From: Brasilonema sennae CENA114
GTDB taxonomy: Bacteria; Cyanobacteriota; Cyanobacteriia; Cyanobacteriales; Nostocaceae
Assembly: GCF_006968745.1 (NCBI RefSeq)
Contig: NZ_CP030118.1
Coordinates: 6,902,284 to 6,966,283 of the forward strand
Direction: 5' to 3'
Length of the DNA stretch: 64,000 nucleotides
A model generated the notes under the pieces. That model was not told where the DNA came from and did no database searches. It worked only from the letters and a program-made list of their open reading frames with translations. The position numbers were made by a program, and so were the translations under genes. Position 1 is the first letter of the stretch, and every line of letters starts with the position of its first letter. This document shows positions 1-8,678 of this stretch, piece by piece.

Positions 1-674
1 AAACCCAGCTGTTCCAACTGTTTTATACCTTCAGTTCCCCATAGAATTAGGGAGGGACATTTTATTTGTGTAAATCTTTCTTGCGTCTTTAAACAGTAGT
101 TTGCTACAGCCCAAACGGCATAGAAAGGATAGCCAAAGCCTTTTAAATCATCTAAAACTAACCTGTGATTTAATTCATTAGATTCTACAAACTTTGCACG
201 GGCTGCCCATCTTTCCATCAGGTGGGATCCGTCAGTTTTTATTTGAAAACCTTCTGAAAATTGCTGTAATAGGGCTGCTTTTCCTTCTTCACCTAAGACA
301 ATGGGATCAGATAAGACAAGTTTTTCGACTCGTTCAGGATATTCTGCTGCGACTTCTCCTGCTACAAAAGCACCTGTTAGGTGTCCCAAGATGGTTGTAG
401 TTTTTATGCCTAATTTGTCTAAAAGCAAAATGACGGTTTTAGCGTAGTCCTCTATCGAGTACATTTTGGGGGGTTTATCTGAATCACCATAACCCAGCAA
501 GTCCATAGCAATGACGCATCGATTTTTTGCCAAAATAGGCATTAAGTCTCGATATTCGTTACTACTCATTGGCTGCTGATGTAGTAAAAGCAGAGGACTT
601 CCCTCGCCACCAATGCGGTAGAGAATCTGCCCATCTTCGGTGTCTAAAAAAGCTCGCTTGATTGGTTTGTTCAT
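1..674 (-). CDS. alpha/beta hydrolase, C-terminus cut off by the window edge
   Basis: The frame opens at an ATG (672-674) and stays open to the left edge, giving 224 residues of an alpha/beta hydrolase. The N-terminus reads as a typical sheet with an oxyanion-hole region (LLLLHQQPMSS, residues about 28-38), then DLLGYGDSDKP (about 58-68) as in the MhpC/haloalkane-dehalogenase-like branch. The nucleophile elbow at residues 97-101 is GHLTG, so the usual Ser in G-x-S-x-G is replaced by Leu. The acid and the catalytic His would lie near or beyond the edge. Substrate is unknown. It may have lost hydrolase activity or use another nucleophile. Confident in the fold, not in the function. Confidence 0.8.
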   Translation of the reverse strand, partial: MNKPIKRAFLDTEDGQILYRIGGEGSPLLLLHQQPMSSNEYRDLMPILAKNRCVIAMDLLGYGDSDKPPKMYSIEDYAKTVILLLDKLGIKTTTILGHLTGAFVAGEVAAEYPERVEKLVLSDPIVLGEEGKAALLQQFSEGFQIKTDGSHLMERWAARAKFVESNELNHRLVLDDLKGFGYPFYAVWAVANYCLKTQERFTQIKCPSLILWGTEGIKQLEQLG

Positions 675-703
675 ATCCCCCTGATAAATTTAAGTTTTCA
701 TCT

Positions 704-819
704 CGTTACCAGGTGAAACCTGGTAACGCCTTGCTAGAGGCTCTGCCTCTAGTATATTTTAGTAGTATATTTTAGGAGGCTGAGCCTCTCTGAGGGCATT
801 CCCAGGTGAAACCTGGGAA
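704..819. repeat. cluster of short palindromic repeats (Nostocales dispersed type)
   Basis: Four inverted repeats sit in the 160-bp gap between the hydrolase and hisS. CGTTACCAGG-tgaaa-CCTGGTAACG spans 704-728, a TAGAGGC/GCCTCTA palindrome lies at about 735-751, an AGGCTGAGCCT palindrome at about 776-787, and TTCCCAGG-tgaaa-CCTGGGAA spans 799-819. The outer two share the AGGTGAAACCT core and differ by compensating changes, so they are variants of one unit. Such units are scattered through genomes of this group. They may also act as transcript-end hairpins behind hisS. Confidence 0.75.
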
Positions 820-835
820 CGAGGAATACGAGGAA

Positions 836-2224
836 TTATGCTAGTCTGCGTTTAATTTCCTCCGCCAAATCTTCCAACGCGACTTCCACTTGCTCGCGTG
901 TTCTCAAATCTTTGAGAGACGCCTTTTGCGCTGTAGCTTCTTCAGAACCAATTATCACACAAAATGGAATTCCTTGTTTTTCAGCCAATTGAAATTGTTT
1001 GCCCAAAGGTCGCTGTTCAAAATTCGTGATAACATTAATTTTAGCCTGACGCAGTTTTTGCGACACATTCAAATAAACAGGCATCAAATCATTTTGCATA
1101 TTCACTACCATAACTTGCGCTGGAGTAGCCGCGAAGGTATTGAGAATACCAGCTTTTATCAACCGACTAATTAAGCGAGTTAAGCCAATAGAAATGCCAA
1201 CACCTGGCATTTTTTCATCCAAAAACATCCCCACTAATTCTTCATACCTACCACCAGAACAAATGCTGCCCAAAGCTTCATGTCCTATTAGGGTTGTTTC
1301 GTACACTGTACCTGTATAATAATTCAAACCGCGAGCAATGGATAAGTCAATACAAAAACGGTTTTCTGAAACTCCAAGATTGCGAACTCCACAAATAACT
1401 GTTTCTAATTCCGTGACTCCAAGAGCAAATTCCTCAGCTTCTGGTGTTGACGTTGTTAAGTATTTGAGTTTATCTAGAACTTCATCTACAGTGCCATCTA
1501 TATGAATAAAGTAGATGATTTTTTGAGTAGTATCTGCTAACACTCCCTCTTTTTCTAACTCGTTTTTTACCTTGTTCTCACCGACTTTATCCAAAGTGTC
1601 AATAATCCCAATACAGGATTTAATTTTTTCTTCCTCAACTCCTACTGATTTAAAGAAACCAGTGAGAATTTTACGATTGTTGATGCGAATCAGAAAATCA
1701 CCGATATTAACTGCGTCAAAAATTTCGGTTATAATCGCAGGCATCTGAGCATCATAGAGCAAACTCAGTTCACGACGACCGACAACATCAATATCACACT
1801 GACGAAACTGACGAAATCGACCATCTTTTGCTCTTTCTCCACGAAACACCATATCCATTTGATAGCGAGCAAAAGGAAAGCTCAACTCATTTAGGTGACG
1901 AGCAATATACGCTGCCAAAGGAACTGTTTGATCAAATTTTAAAGCTCTTGCTTCCGAACCTGTTTCACCCGCTTTATCTTTTTCTGCCTGACGATTTGGT
2001 GGCAAAATAGGGTTAAGACCATAGATAATGTTGTCGCCTTGATTGCCCTTTGCTTGCAAAACTTCCAAGCGTTCCACAGCAGGAGTTTCTATTGGTGTAA
2101 ATCCGTAGTTTTCAAAAACTCTCCGGATGGTATCTAGTAAATAAAGTTCCAAACGCTTTTCGCCAGGAAGAAATTCTGGAAAACCACTTGGGGTCGAGAA
2201 ATTTATTTTGTCACTTTTTGCCAT
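836..2224 (-). CDS. hisS: histidyl-tRNA synthetase
   Basis: This is a class II aminoacyl-tRNA synthetase of 462 residues that charges tRNA-His with histidine in the cytoplasm. Motif 2 is clear (FRGERAKDGRFRQF, about residues 128-141, followed by QCDIDVVG). The histidine-binding signature RGLNYYTGTVYE lies near residue 300 and motif 3 follows as SGGRYEEL and GVGISIGLTRL. The C-terminal 95 residues form the anticodon-binding domain (AQVMVVNM onward). Length and domain order are normal for a bacterial HisRS. The ATG at 2224 begins MAKSDKINFSTPSGFPEFLP, the expected N-terminus. It stands alone; the upstream gene on the same strand is 205 bp away. Confidence 0.97.
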   Translation of the reverse strand: MAKSDKINFSTPSGFPEFLPGEKRLELYLLDTIRRVFENYGFTPIETPAVERLEVLQAKGNQGDNIIYGLNPILPPNRQAEKDKAGETGSEARALKFDQTVPLAAYIARHLNELSFPFARYQMDMVFRGERAKDGRFRQFRQCDIDVVGRRELSLLYDAQMPAIITEIFDAVNIGDFLIRINNRKILTGFFKSVGVEEEKIKSCIGIIDTLDKVGENKVKNELEKEGVLADTTQKIIYFIHIDGTVDEVLDKLKYLTTSTPEAEEFALGVTELETVICGVRNLGVSENRFCIDLSIARGLNYYTGTVYETTLIGHEALGSICSGGRYEELVGMFLDEKMPGVGISIGLTRLISRLIKAGILNTFAATPAQVMVVNMQNDLMPVYLNVSQKLRQAKINVITNFEQRPLGKQFQLAEKQGIPFCVIIGSEEATAQKASLKDLRTREQVEVALEDLAEEIKRRLA

Positions 2225-2351
2225 GCCTTTGCCTTGCTAATTTTAGTTAATATGTAATTGAAGAAAGAAATTAATGGGTAACAGTCCAAAATTTTATCAA
2301 GTACAGATAAGCATTTACCAATGACTCATAAAATTTAAAAAGGTTACACTA

Positions 2352-2384
2352 TTCAGGTGCGTTAAACTGCTTAACACACCTGAA
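2352..2384. terminator. hairpin between the DUF3598-like gene and hisS
   Basis: TTCAGGTG (2352-2359) pairs with CACCTGAA (2377-2384), with an inner TTAA/TTAA pairing. It lies just past the 3' end of the minus-strand gene at 2430. There is no strong T-run next to it, so its role as a terminator is only inferred. Confidence 0.4.
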
Positions 2385-2429
2385 GCATTGAAGATCCATT
2401 TTACAAATTCTGTGCGATCGCTCAACCTC

Positions 2430-2876
2430 TTATCTTAGCCGTTCCTCTTGAATCAGGGTTCGCTTGAAAAGTTGATGGTTCTTAAACCAGTGCCAAGTGC
2501 GGGCGCGATGATTATTGCAAGGACTAATCACAATCATTTCATACAAGTACATATCTGGCACGGTCTTATAAGAGAACCACAAAATAACCGTTGCATCATC
2601 GACTTCCCAAGCTTTTCCGTCAATACGTTCCGTGTCAAACCACAGCGCTTTGTCTCGGTAAGTTCCCGGAAACTCATACTCCTCATGTTTCCCATCAGAC
2701 CACTTGTAACGATTGATTTGGTAGTAGGAATGGGAACCGTCTTCTGGAAATTGGCAGGTTAAATGAGATTCATATTTATCAACAATTTTTCCCTCTGTAT
2801 CAACCACTGTATACGTACCTACCCAATCTCCTTCGTGGCGAGTAAGTACAGGCATTTCTTCTCGAATCGCAGACAT
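2430..2876 (-). CDS. DUF3598-like conserved protein
   Basis: A protein of 148 residues that begins MSAIREEMPVLTRHEGDWVG. The start at 2876 is chosen because AAAGGAG lies 7 bases upstream; the frame could open 18 codons earlier, but those residues look unrelated. The run HEGDW-GTYT followed by alternating beta strands (YYQINRYKW, YEFPGTYRDKALWFDTERI, ATVILWFSYK, YLYEMIVISPCNNHRARTWHWF) suggests a calycin-like barrel such as cyanobacterial DUF3598 proteins. No catalytic residues are evident. The family assignment is from memory and moderate. Confidence 0.6.
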   Translation of the reverse strand: MSAIREEMPVLTRHEGDWVGTYTVVDTEGKIVDKYESHLTCQFPEDGSHSYYQINRYKWSDGKHEEYEFPGTYRDKALWFDTERIDGKAWEVDDATVILWFSYKTVPDMYLYEMIVISPCNNHRARTWHWFKNHQLFKRTLIQEERLR

Positions 2877-2989
2877 AACACAACTCCTTTGTCTTTGCAG
2901 ATAGCAATTAATAAAGATTTTAAGCAACAAGTAATACTAAGTTGCATTCATACAGATAACTTACTCTTTTCTCTTTTCTCTTCCTCTGC

Positions 2990-3140
2990 GCTCTTGGCAC
3001 GGCAGGTGCTACAACGGGACGCCAGGTGCTTCAAGTCGGGGAACCCGCCCAACGCACTGGCTCGGGAACCCCAACGCCAGATACCTACGGAGGGAAACCC
3101 TCCTGCAGTACTGGCTCCGCAACGCACTGCCTCGTCTTGG
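2990..3140. repeat. dispersed GC-rich repeat, copy 1 of 3
   Basis: A GC-rich block in an AT-rich gap with stuttering modules (CAGGTGCTACAACGGGACGC, then ACGCCAGATACCTACGGAGG and AAACCCTCCTGCAGTACTGG). The CGCCAG...CTACGGAGGGAAACCCTC core recurs at 33690-33735 and 34630-34680. GGAGGG/CCCTCC gives a small hairpin. No coding signal. Confidence 0.7.
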
Positions 3141-3210
3141 CGGTTCGTTTAGTAAATTCTATCTCTGAATACAACTCGCTATAAGCAACAAGATTTAAAT
3201 CGAGATTGCT

Positions 3211-4680
3211 CTAACATCTTTTGAGATAACGTCCACTGGGTGAACCTACAACCTGTCCATTATTGTAAATAAGATTTCCACGTAAAAACGTATTTTTTAC
3301 CCGTCCCGTTAACTCCACCCCTTCAAAGGGTGTGTAACCTTGTTGTGACTCCGATTCAGTAGCACGTACCACAAAGGTTTCATTTGGATCTACCAGTACT
3401 AAATCAGCATCGTAGCCAATGGCGATATCCCCTTTTTGTAACAAACCAAAGCGTCGCGACGGATTCCACGATAACAGCTTAGCCATGTGATTGTACGACA
3501 TTCCCCGCTTACTTCCTTCACTAAAGACACCAGAAAGTAAATATTCAGTACCACCAAAACCAGACTTTGCCAACCAAATATTATTTGGGTCTTTAGCACT
3601 TCTTTTTTGTTCAGCAGAACAGCAAGCATGGTCACTTACTATCCAGTCTACCTGATGGTTGAGTACTGCTTGCCATAAGTATTCCACATCGGCACGCGGA
3701 CGAATAGGAGGGTTTACTTTTGCCCAAGTAGCGGTGGGGGTATCAACATCTAATAGCAAATGTCCGACGGTAACCTCTCGCCGAAAATTGATATGGGGAA
3801 AAGCAGTTTGCATAGTCAAAGCTGCTTCCATAGCTTTGCGCGAACTCAGGTGCAACAAATTGATATTTGCACAGTTCGTCTCATGTGCTAAATAGGAAGC
3901 AATACAAATAGCTAAACCTTCGGAATGAGGGGGACGCGCTGCACTGTAAGCGTGCAGTCCGCTAAGATTAGAATTATTTTCAACTATTTTGGTATAGGCG
4001 TTGAGAATTTCAGCAACTTCGCAGTGTAAACTTAAGCTAATAGTTTCTCGTGCTTCTGGATGTTCTTCCATCAAGCGACTTAAACGGCGCATAATAAATT
4101 CAAAATGGGCGAAGTCGTAACGTTCCTCTTTATTAATCATTAAAAAGAGGTTTTGCTGGTCTGACAAACCATGCAAACCATAACCGCCATAAAACATGAA
4201 TATTTTGAACGAAGATACACCATGTTCTTTAAATAGTAGGGGTATTTCGTTGATATGCTGACTAGCTATAGGTGCGACGTGATACCCATAATCAACAAAA
4301 AAATGACCTGCAGATAACGCTAATACTTCTGGAAAAAAATCGTGGTAAGAACCACCTTTGTTGAGATAATACTGTCCTGTACGAATGTAATTAAGACTAG
4401 TTGTGACTCCTCCCATTGCGGCTGCTTTGGTTTCAGTCACAGCATCTTTGTCCAGGGGTTGATAGATACCGATGTGCATATGGGCATCTACGACCCCAGG
4501 AAAGCCCAGCAAGTTTTTGCCATCCAAGACCTCTTTGGCTTGCTCTGGGCTAATATTAGGAGTAATAGTAGCAAATTTTCCATCCTTAATTCCTAAATCA
4601 AGTAGTTCGACAACATCATGACGGGGACGAACTACTCGTACATTTTTGATTATTTTATCTAATATGGGAGCTTCAGACAC
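3211..4680 (-). CDS. dihydropyrimidinase/hydantoinase-type cyclic amidohydrolase
   Basis: A metal-dependent amidohydrolase of about 490 residues. The HxH metal motif is DAHMHIG (near residue 65), the lysine usually carboxylated to bridge two metals is probably in SFKIFMFYGG, a second His region is LHLSS, and the catalytic Asp region is VSDHACCS. A small beta-sandwich is formed by the N-terminal strand (IKNVRVV) and the C-terminal part (VDPNETFVVRATES, FLRGNLIYNNGQVV). This pattern suits D-hydantoinase, dihydropyrimidinase or allantoinase, or an atypical dihydroorotase; the substrate cannot be set from sequence. The frame opens at a GTG at 4692, but the GTG at 4680 has GTGAGG six bases upstream and is preferred. 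No operon partner. Confidence 0.85.
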   Translation of the reverse strand: MSEAPILDKIIKNVRVVRPRHDVVELLDLGIKDGKFATITPNISPEQAKEVLDGKNLLGFPGVVDAHMHIGIYQPLDKDAVTETKAAAMGGVTTSLNYIRTGQYYLNKGGSYHDFFPEVLALSAGHFFVDYGYHVAPIASQHINEIPLLFKEHGVSSFKIFMFYGGYGLHGLSDQQNLFLMINKEERYDFAHFEFIMRRLSRLMEEHPEARETISLSLHCEVAEILNAYTKIVENNSNLSGLHAYSAARPPHSEGLAICIASYLAHETNCANINLLHLSSRKAMEAALTMQTAFPHINFRREVTVGHLLLDVDTPTATWAKVNPPIRPRADVEYLWQAVLNHQVDWIVSDHACCSAEQKRSAKDPNNIWLAKSGFGGTEYLLSGVFSEGSKRGMSYNHMAKLLSWNPSRRFGLLQKGDIAIGYDADLVLVDPNETFVVRATESESQQGYTPFEGVELTGRVKNTFLRGNLIYNNGQVVGSPSGRYLKRC

Positions 4681-4917
4681 ACTAGACCTCACACTAAAAT
4701 AAGTACATAACTCAAAAGTTTAAGAATATCAACACAGATGATTTTATTTGATTCAACCGTTGTATAAGTTTATAACTATAACTCTAGGCATGGTCTTTTA
4801 ACTAGTGATGGATAAATACTCTGCTTTAATCAGGAATTCCAATATCGTACTGGGACGCAGACCAAATTTGCTCACCATGTAATGTTTTTTATTCAATCTT
4901 CTTTAGGAGAAAAGATA

Positions 4918-5718
4918 ATGGAAAGTTTTAATGAGTATCATCTAGAGCCAAAACAATTTCCTTTTTTGAACAGCTTTCAAGATAACTGGCAAGTTATTAG
5001 AGATGAGTTCACACACTTTATTAAACATGCATCTAATGAAGAGTTACAATTTGCTTATGATGTTTTAGGACCTAAAAGTAAAACAATTCAAACCAAAGGA
5101 AATTCAAAATATAGTGCTTTTGGAATTTTATATCAAGGTATCTTCATTGAAGAATATATTCAATTTCATCAAATACAATATCCTAATTATAGCCAAAATG
5201 ATGCATCAGCAAAATCACTTGCATTAAGAGATAAATATTTTCCAAAGTTGGCTAATGTAATCGAAAAAGTCAACTTAATTGATGATAATGTGATTAGAAA
5301 TGTCTATTTTGGGACATTTCATCCGGGCTTGGATATCAAACTGCATGTGAACGATAACCCTCATATGAATCGTGGCTATCTAGGATTGATTGTGCCACCA
5401 GGGGATATAGCGATGAAAATATGCCATGAGCAGCTTTATTGGCATGAAGGAGAATTCATGGTTTTAGATCACAGCTATCCACACTGTCCGCATAATTACA
5501 CCAATTATGACAGAACTGTTTTGGTTGTAGACTTTTTAAAAACAGATAAGCCTAGAGAAGAATTAATACGATTTGAAAAAGAACAAGTCACACAACGTAT
5601 GCAAGATAATCCTTACAGTTTAGGTGTTTTTGGTAAAAGTGATAAAGCCAAAATTGAAGATTTTATCAAGTATGGTTTAGCTCATCAGTTAGAGTGGGAT
5701 AAAGCTTTAGGGGCTTAA
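4918..5718 (+). CDS. aspartyl/asparaginyl beta-hydroxylase-like Fe(II)/2OG oxygenase
   Basis: A protein of 266 residues. The start at 4918 follows AGGAG by eight bases; an in-frame ATG 36 bases earlier lacks one. The C-terminal half has the AspH-type jelly roll: YFGTFHPGLDIKLHVNDNP, then RGYLGLIVPPGDIAMKI, WHEGEFMVLDHSYPHCPHNYT and RTVLVVDF. Likely iron ligands are the His of LHVND and one of the His residues in HSYPHCPH. The N-terminal 100 residues are family-specific. The substrate is unknown; relatives hydroxylate Asp/Asn side chains in proteins or peptides or act in natural-product pathways. The gene is clearly more AT-rich than its neighbours, which may mean transfer. A strong hairpin follows. 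Confidence 0.8.
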   Translation: MESFNEYHLEPKQFPFLNSFQDNWQVIRDEFTHFIKHASNEELQFAYDVLGPKSKTIQTKGNSKYSAFGILYQGIFIEEYIQFHQIQYPNYSQNDASAKSLALRDKYFPKLANVIEKVNLIDDNVIRNVYFGTFHPGLDIKLHVNDNPHMNRGYLGLIVPPGDIAMKICHEQLYWHEGEFMVLDHSYPHCPHNYTNYDRTVLVVDFLKTDKPREELIRFEKEQVTQRMQDNPYSLGVFGKSDKAKIEDFIKYGLAHQLEWDKALGA

Positions 5719-5787
5719 TCTTCACAATGATTGGAAAAACTTATTGCATCCCACATCCTACAGTGGTCAATATTTTGTACATTAATA

Positions 5788-5821
5788 TTTGATAGTGAAG
5801 CACTCATGCTTCACTATCAAA
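5788..5821 (+). terminator. perfect 15-bp hairpin behind the hydroxylase-like gene
   Basis: TTTGATAGTGAAGCA (5788-5802) pairs without mismatch with TGCTTCACTATCAAA (807-821 of the same block, 5807-5821) around the 4-base loop CTCA. It lies 70 bases past the stop at 5718. The T-run is lacking, but stability and place suggest transcript end or 3' end protection. Confidence 0.6.
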
Positions 5822-5910
5822 TAAACTTGTTGCAAAAGTCAGGAAGTCTTGACAGGGAACTTTTAACAGAACCTCGTAAAATCTCACTTTTACAAGAAGT
5901 GTAATATTTT

Positions 5911-6111
5911 GCGATACGCATCGACGGTGTCTTCCCTTGAGGCGGCGATAAGCCGGAGGCTTGACGCTGAGTCCTGAGCCCTATGGCTAACGCCACGGCT
6001 TGAGGCCGTTCGCGTTCGCGTAGCGTGTCCCCTTGGGACTCAGCGTCTCCGTTCGCGCAGCGTGCCCGAAGGGCATAGGAGATACGGACACGCTGCGCAA
6101 ATGCGTATCGC
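5911..6111. repeat. 201-bp foldback repeat element with 11-bp terminal inverted repeats
   Basis: GCGATACGCAT (5911-5921) is the exact reverse complement of ATGCGTATCGC (6101-6111). Inside are two further exact inverted pairs: GACGCTGAGTCC (5963-5974) with GGACTCAGCGTC (6036-6047), and GCGCAGCGTG (6055-6064) with CACGCTGCGC (6089-6098). The block is much more GC-rich than its surroundings and has TTCGCG/GTAGCGTGTCC modules typical of cyanobacterial dispersed repeats. Open frames across it are by-products of composition. It lies between the hydroxylase-like gene and the surface protein gene, ending about 100 bp before the latter. Confidence 0.8.
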
Positions 6112-6213
6112 ACCTGCGGAGTGCGGGCTTCTACGTGTTAGACCCCATGAGCGCAGACGCTCCAGAATCAAGATTTGCTGAATTCTTTTGCAACAAAAAA
6201 GGAACCAATATTT

Positions 6214-8649
6214 ATGGTACTCGCCCGTACCGCAAATCATCATCCTGTCGTCTTCATTGATGCCAACGTAGACGACTCCCAAAGTCTAATACTCGGTGCA
6301 GTAGCAGAAGCTGAAGTGATTGTCCTAGAAAATCACAGTGATGGAATTGCACAAATAACTGCAGCACTGGTTGGACGCAGCGATATTTCTAGCATTCACA
6401 TCGTTTCTCACGGTGCGCCGGGATGCTTATATCTGGGTAATAGCCAGCTAAGCCTGGACACCATTGATTCTTATCGCTCACAACTGAAAACTTGGGAATC
6501 TGGTTGCATCCAACTCTACGGGTGTAACGTCGCCTCCGGGGATGCGGGTGCACAATTTGTTGCTCAACTACACGAATTGACAGGAACAAGTATCGCCGCC
6601 TCTTCTAAGCGAGTCGGAAATACAGCATTGGGTGGGAGTTGGCAATTACAACAACACATCGGAGAGTGTGACGCAACGAATGCGTTTACACCCAAACTGA
6701 TGCAGAGCTACTCTGGGGTATTTGCTGTCACTTTTAGCACTCCTACTTACTATGGAGTGGGGTCAAATCCCTTTTCTATAACCACAGAGGACTTCAATGG
6801 TGACGGGCTGCCCGACTTGGCTGTGGGGAACTATGGCTCCGACAACGTTTCAGTGCTGTTGAACAACGGTAGTGGCGGTTTTGGTACTGCAACCAACTTT
6901 GCGGTCGGGTTACGTCCGAGATCTGTGACCACGGGGGACTTCAATGGTGACGGGCTACCCGATTTGGCTGTGCCGATCATTGGCTCTGGTGGAGGTACAG
7001 TTTCCGTGCTGTTGAACAACGGTAGTGGCGGTTTTGGCACTGCTACCAACTATCAAGCGGGGTTAGGTCCGATATCCGTGACCACAGGAGACTTTAACTC
7101 TGACGGGCTACTCGACTTGGCTGTAGCGAACAATAGCTCCAACGACGTTTCAGTGCTGTTGAACAACGGTAGTGGTGGTTTTGGCACTGCCACCAACTTT
7201 GCGGTGACGTCAAGTCCCCAATCCGTGACCACAGGGGACTTCAATGGTGACGGTAAACTCGACTTGGCTGTGGCGAGCTATAGCGACAGCAACAACGTTT
7301 CAGTGCTGTTGAACAACGGTGATGGTGGGTTTGGCACTGCTACCAACTATCAAGCAGGGTCAAATCCTTATTCCGTGACCACAGGGGACTTCAATGGTGA
7401 CGGCAAACTCGACTTGGCTGTGGTAAACATTTCTTCCAGTAACGTTTCAGTATTGTTGAACAACGGTAGTGGCGGCTTTGGCACTGCCAGCAACTTTGCG
7501 GTGGGGTTAACTCCCAACACCGTGATCACAGGGGACTTCAATGGTGACGGTAAACTCGACTTGGCAACAGCAAACGTTTCTTCCAGCAACGTTTCAGTAT
7601 TGTTGAACAACGGTAGTGGCGGCTTTGGCACTGCCATGAACTTTAGGGTTGGGCCAAACTCAGGTCCGATATCCGTGACCACAGCTGACTTCGACTCTGA
7701 CGGCAAACTCGACTTGGCAACGGCGAACGTTAACTCCAAGAACGTTTCAGTATTATTGAGTAGCATCATCAACAACCAACCTCCAGTTGCCGTTGACGAC
7801 AGCGCCACCACTTACCAAAATACTGCTGTGACTTTTTCTGTAACCACCCTGCTTGCTAACGACACAGACCCGGATGGCAACCCTTTAAACCCTTTAATCA
7901 TTACTGCTGTCGGCAATGCGACTAACGGTACTGTGAGCTTAAATGACAATGGCACTCCTGATTATACGAGTGATGACGAAGTTATTTTTACTCCCAACAA
8001 CAACTTCAGTGGCAACGCCACTTTTGATTATACCCTCAGCGATGGCAATGGTGGCACTGACACTGGAACCGTCACAGTTGCTGTTGGCCAAAACATCAAC
8101 GGTGGTAATCGCAATGACAACCTCACTGGTACTGCTGGTAATGATGTCATTTTCGGTTTGAACGGCAACGATACTATCAATGCCTTGGCAGGAGATGACC
8201 AACTCGACGGTGGTAATGGCAATGACCAACTCAACGGTGGTAATGGCAATGACACTTTACTCGGTGGTAATGGCAATGATCAACTCGACGGTGGTAATGG
8301 CGATGACACTTTACTCGGTGGTAATGGCAATGACACTTTACTCGGAGGTAACGGGGATGACCTACTTGTCGGTGGTAACGGTAATGACTTCCTCAGAGGT
8401 GGTAACGGGGATGATGTCTTAGCTGGTGATACTGGTGCGGATACTTTCGTCTTGCAGAAGAACAGTGGTGTCGATATAATTACTGATTTCAACCGCAGTG
8501 CTGGTGACAAAATCGGTTTAACAGGGGGTCTAACCTTTAAGAATTTGACGTTCTCTGGCAACAATATTCTATCGGATAATAGTATCTTAGCAACCCTAAC
8601 GGGAGTTAATACGATGACGCTAACTGCAAGTCAGTTTGTGACTGTGTAG
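6214..8649 (+). CDS. DUF4347 / FG-GAP repeat / cadherin-like / RTX calcium-binding surface protein
   Basis: A protein of 811 residues with four parts. Residues about 8-160 are a DUF4347 domain with IVSHGAPGCLYLG and IQLYGCNVASG. About 165-505 are seven FG-GAP/VCBS-type repeats of roughly 47 residues, each with a DFNGDGxxDLAV calcium loop and a VSVLLNNGSGGFGT turn. About 515-635 are a cadherin-like domain (PPVAVDDSATT to GTVTVAVGQ). About 640-750 are RTX nonapeptides (GGNGND type), then a short C-terminal strand region that may serve type I secretion. There is no Sec signal. The start at 6214 (MVLART) has AAGGAA nine bases upstream and matches the usual DUF4347 N-terminus; an upstream ATG at 6175 is less likely. 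It is probably an exported, calcium-loaded adhesin or outer-surface protein. Paired His and Cys resemble a clan-CD protease dyad, but activity is unproven. Confidence 0.88.
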   Translation: MVLARTANHHPVVFIDANVDDSQSLILGAVAEAEVIVLENHSDGIAQITAALVGRSDISSIHIVSHGAPGCLYLGNSQLSLDTIDSYRSQLKTWESGCIQLYGCNVASGDAGAQFVAQLHELTGTSIAASSKRVGNTALGGSWQLQQHIGECDATNAFTPKLMQSYSGVFAVTFSTPTYYGVGSNPFSITTEDFNGDGLPDLAVGNYGSDNVSVLLNNGSGGFGTATNFAVGLRPRSVTTGDFNGDGLPDLAVPIIGSGGGTVSVLLNNGSGGFGTATNYQAGLGPISVTTGDFNSDGLLDLAVANNSSNDVSVLLNNGSGGFGTATNFAVTSSPQSVTTGDFNGDGKLDLAVASYSDSNNVSVLLNNGDGGFGTATNYQAGSNPYSVTTGDFNGDGKLDLAVVNISSSNVSVLLNNGSGGFGTASNFAVGLTPNTVITGDFNGDGKLDLATANVSSSNVSVLLNNGSGGFGTAMNFRVGPNSGPISVTTADFDSDGKLDLATANVNSKNVSVLLSSIINNQPPVAVDDSATTYQNTAVTFSVTTLLANDTDPDGNPLNPLIITAVGNATNGTVSLNDNGTPDYTSDDEVIFTPNNNFSGNATFDYTLSDGNGGTDTGTVTVAVGQNINGGNRNDNLTGTAGNDVIFGLNGNDTINALAGDDQLDGGNGNDQLNGGNGNDTLLGGNGNDQLDGGNGDDTLLGGNGNDTLLGGNGDDLLVGGNGNDFLRGGNGDDVLAGDTGADTFVLQKNSGVDIITDFNRSAGDKIGLTGGLTFKNLTFSGNNILSDNSILATLTGVNTMTLTASQFVTV
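6770..7760 (+). repeat. seven tandem FG-GAP coding repeats
   Basis: Seven units of about 140 bp encode the FG-GAP loops. The stretch GTTTCAGTGCTGTTGAACAA and the following GGTAGTGGCGGTTTTGG recur almost unchanged between units, so DNA identity is well above what protein constraint needs. This points to recent duplication or gene conversion. Confidence 0.85.
8100..8430 (+). repeat. RTX nonapeptide coding repeats
   Basis: About eleven 27-bp units centred on GGTGGTAATGGCAATGAC encode GGNGND(D/Q)xL calcium-binding turns. GGTGGTAATGGC is repeated almost exactly, again suggesting recent slippage expansion. Confidence 0.85.
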
Positions 8650-8678
8650 AAGATTGGACTTTGGACAAAAAAGAGTGG

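Noticed and set aside
2763..3152. 129-residue plus-strand ORF
   Set aside because: Runs antisense to the DUF3598-like gene and then through the dispersed repeat.
5817..6282. Open frames on both strands across 5817-6282 (80-98 residues)
   Set aside because: They lie in the GC-rich foldback repeat and lack ribosome-binding sites and protein-like content.
7368..7811. Minus-strand frames opposite the FG-GAP and RTX repeats
   Set aside because: Antisense shadows of repetitive coding DNA.
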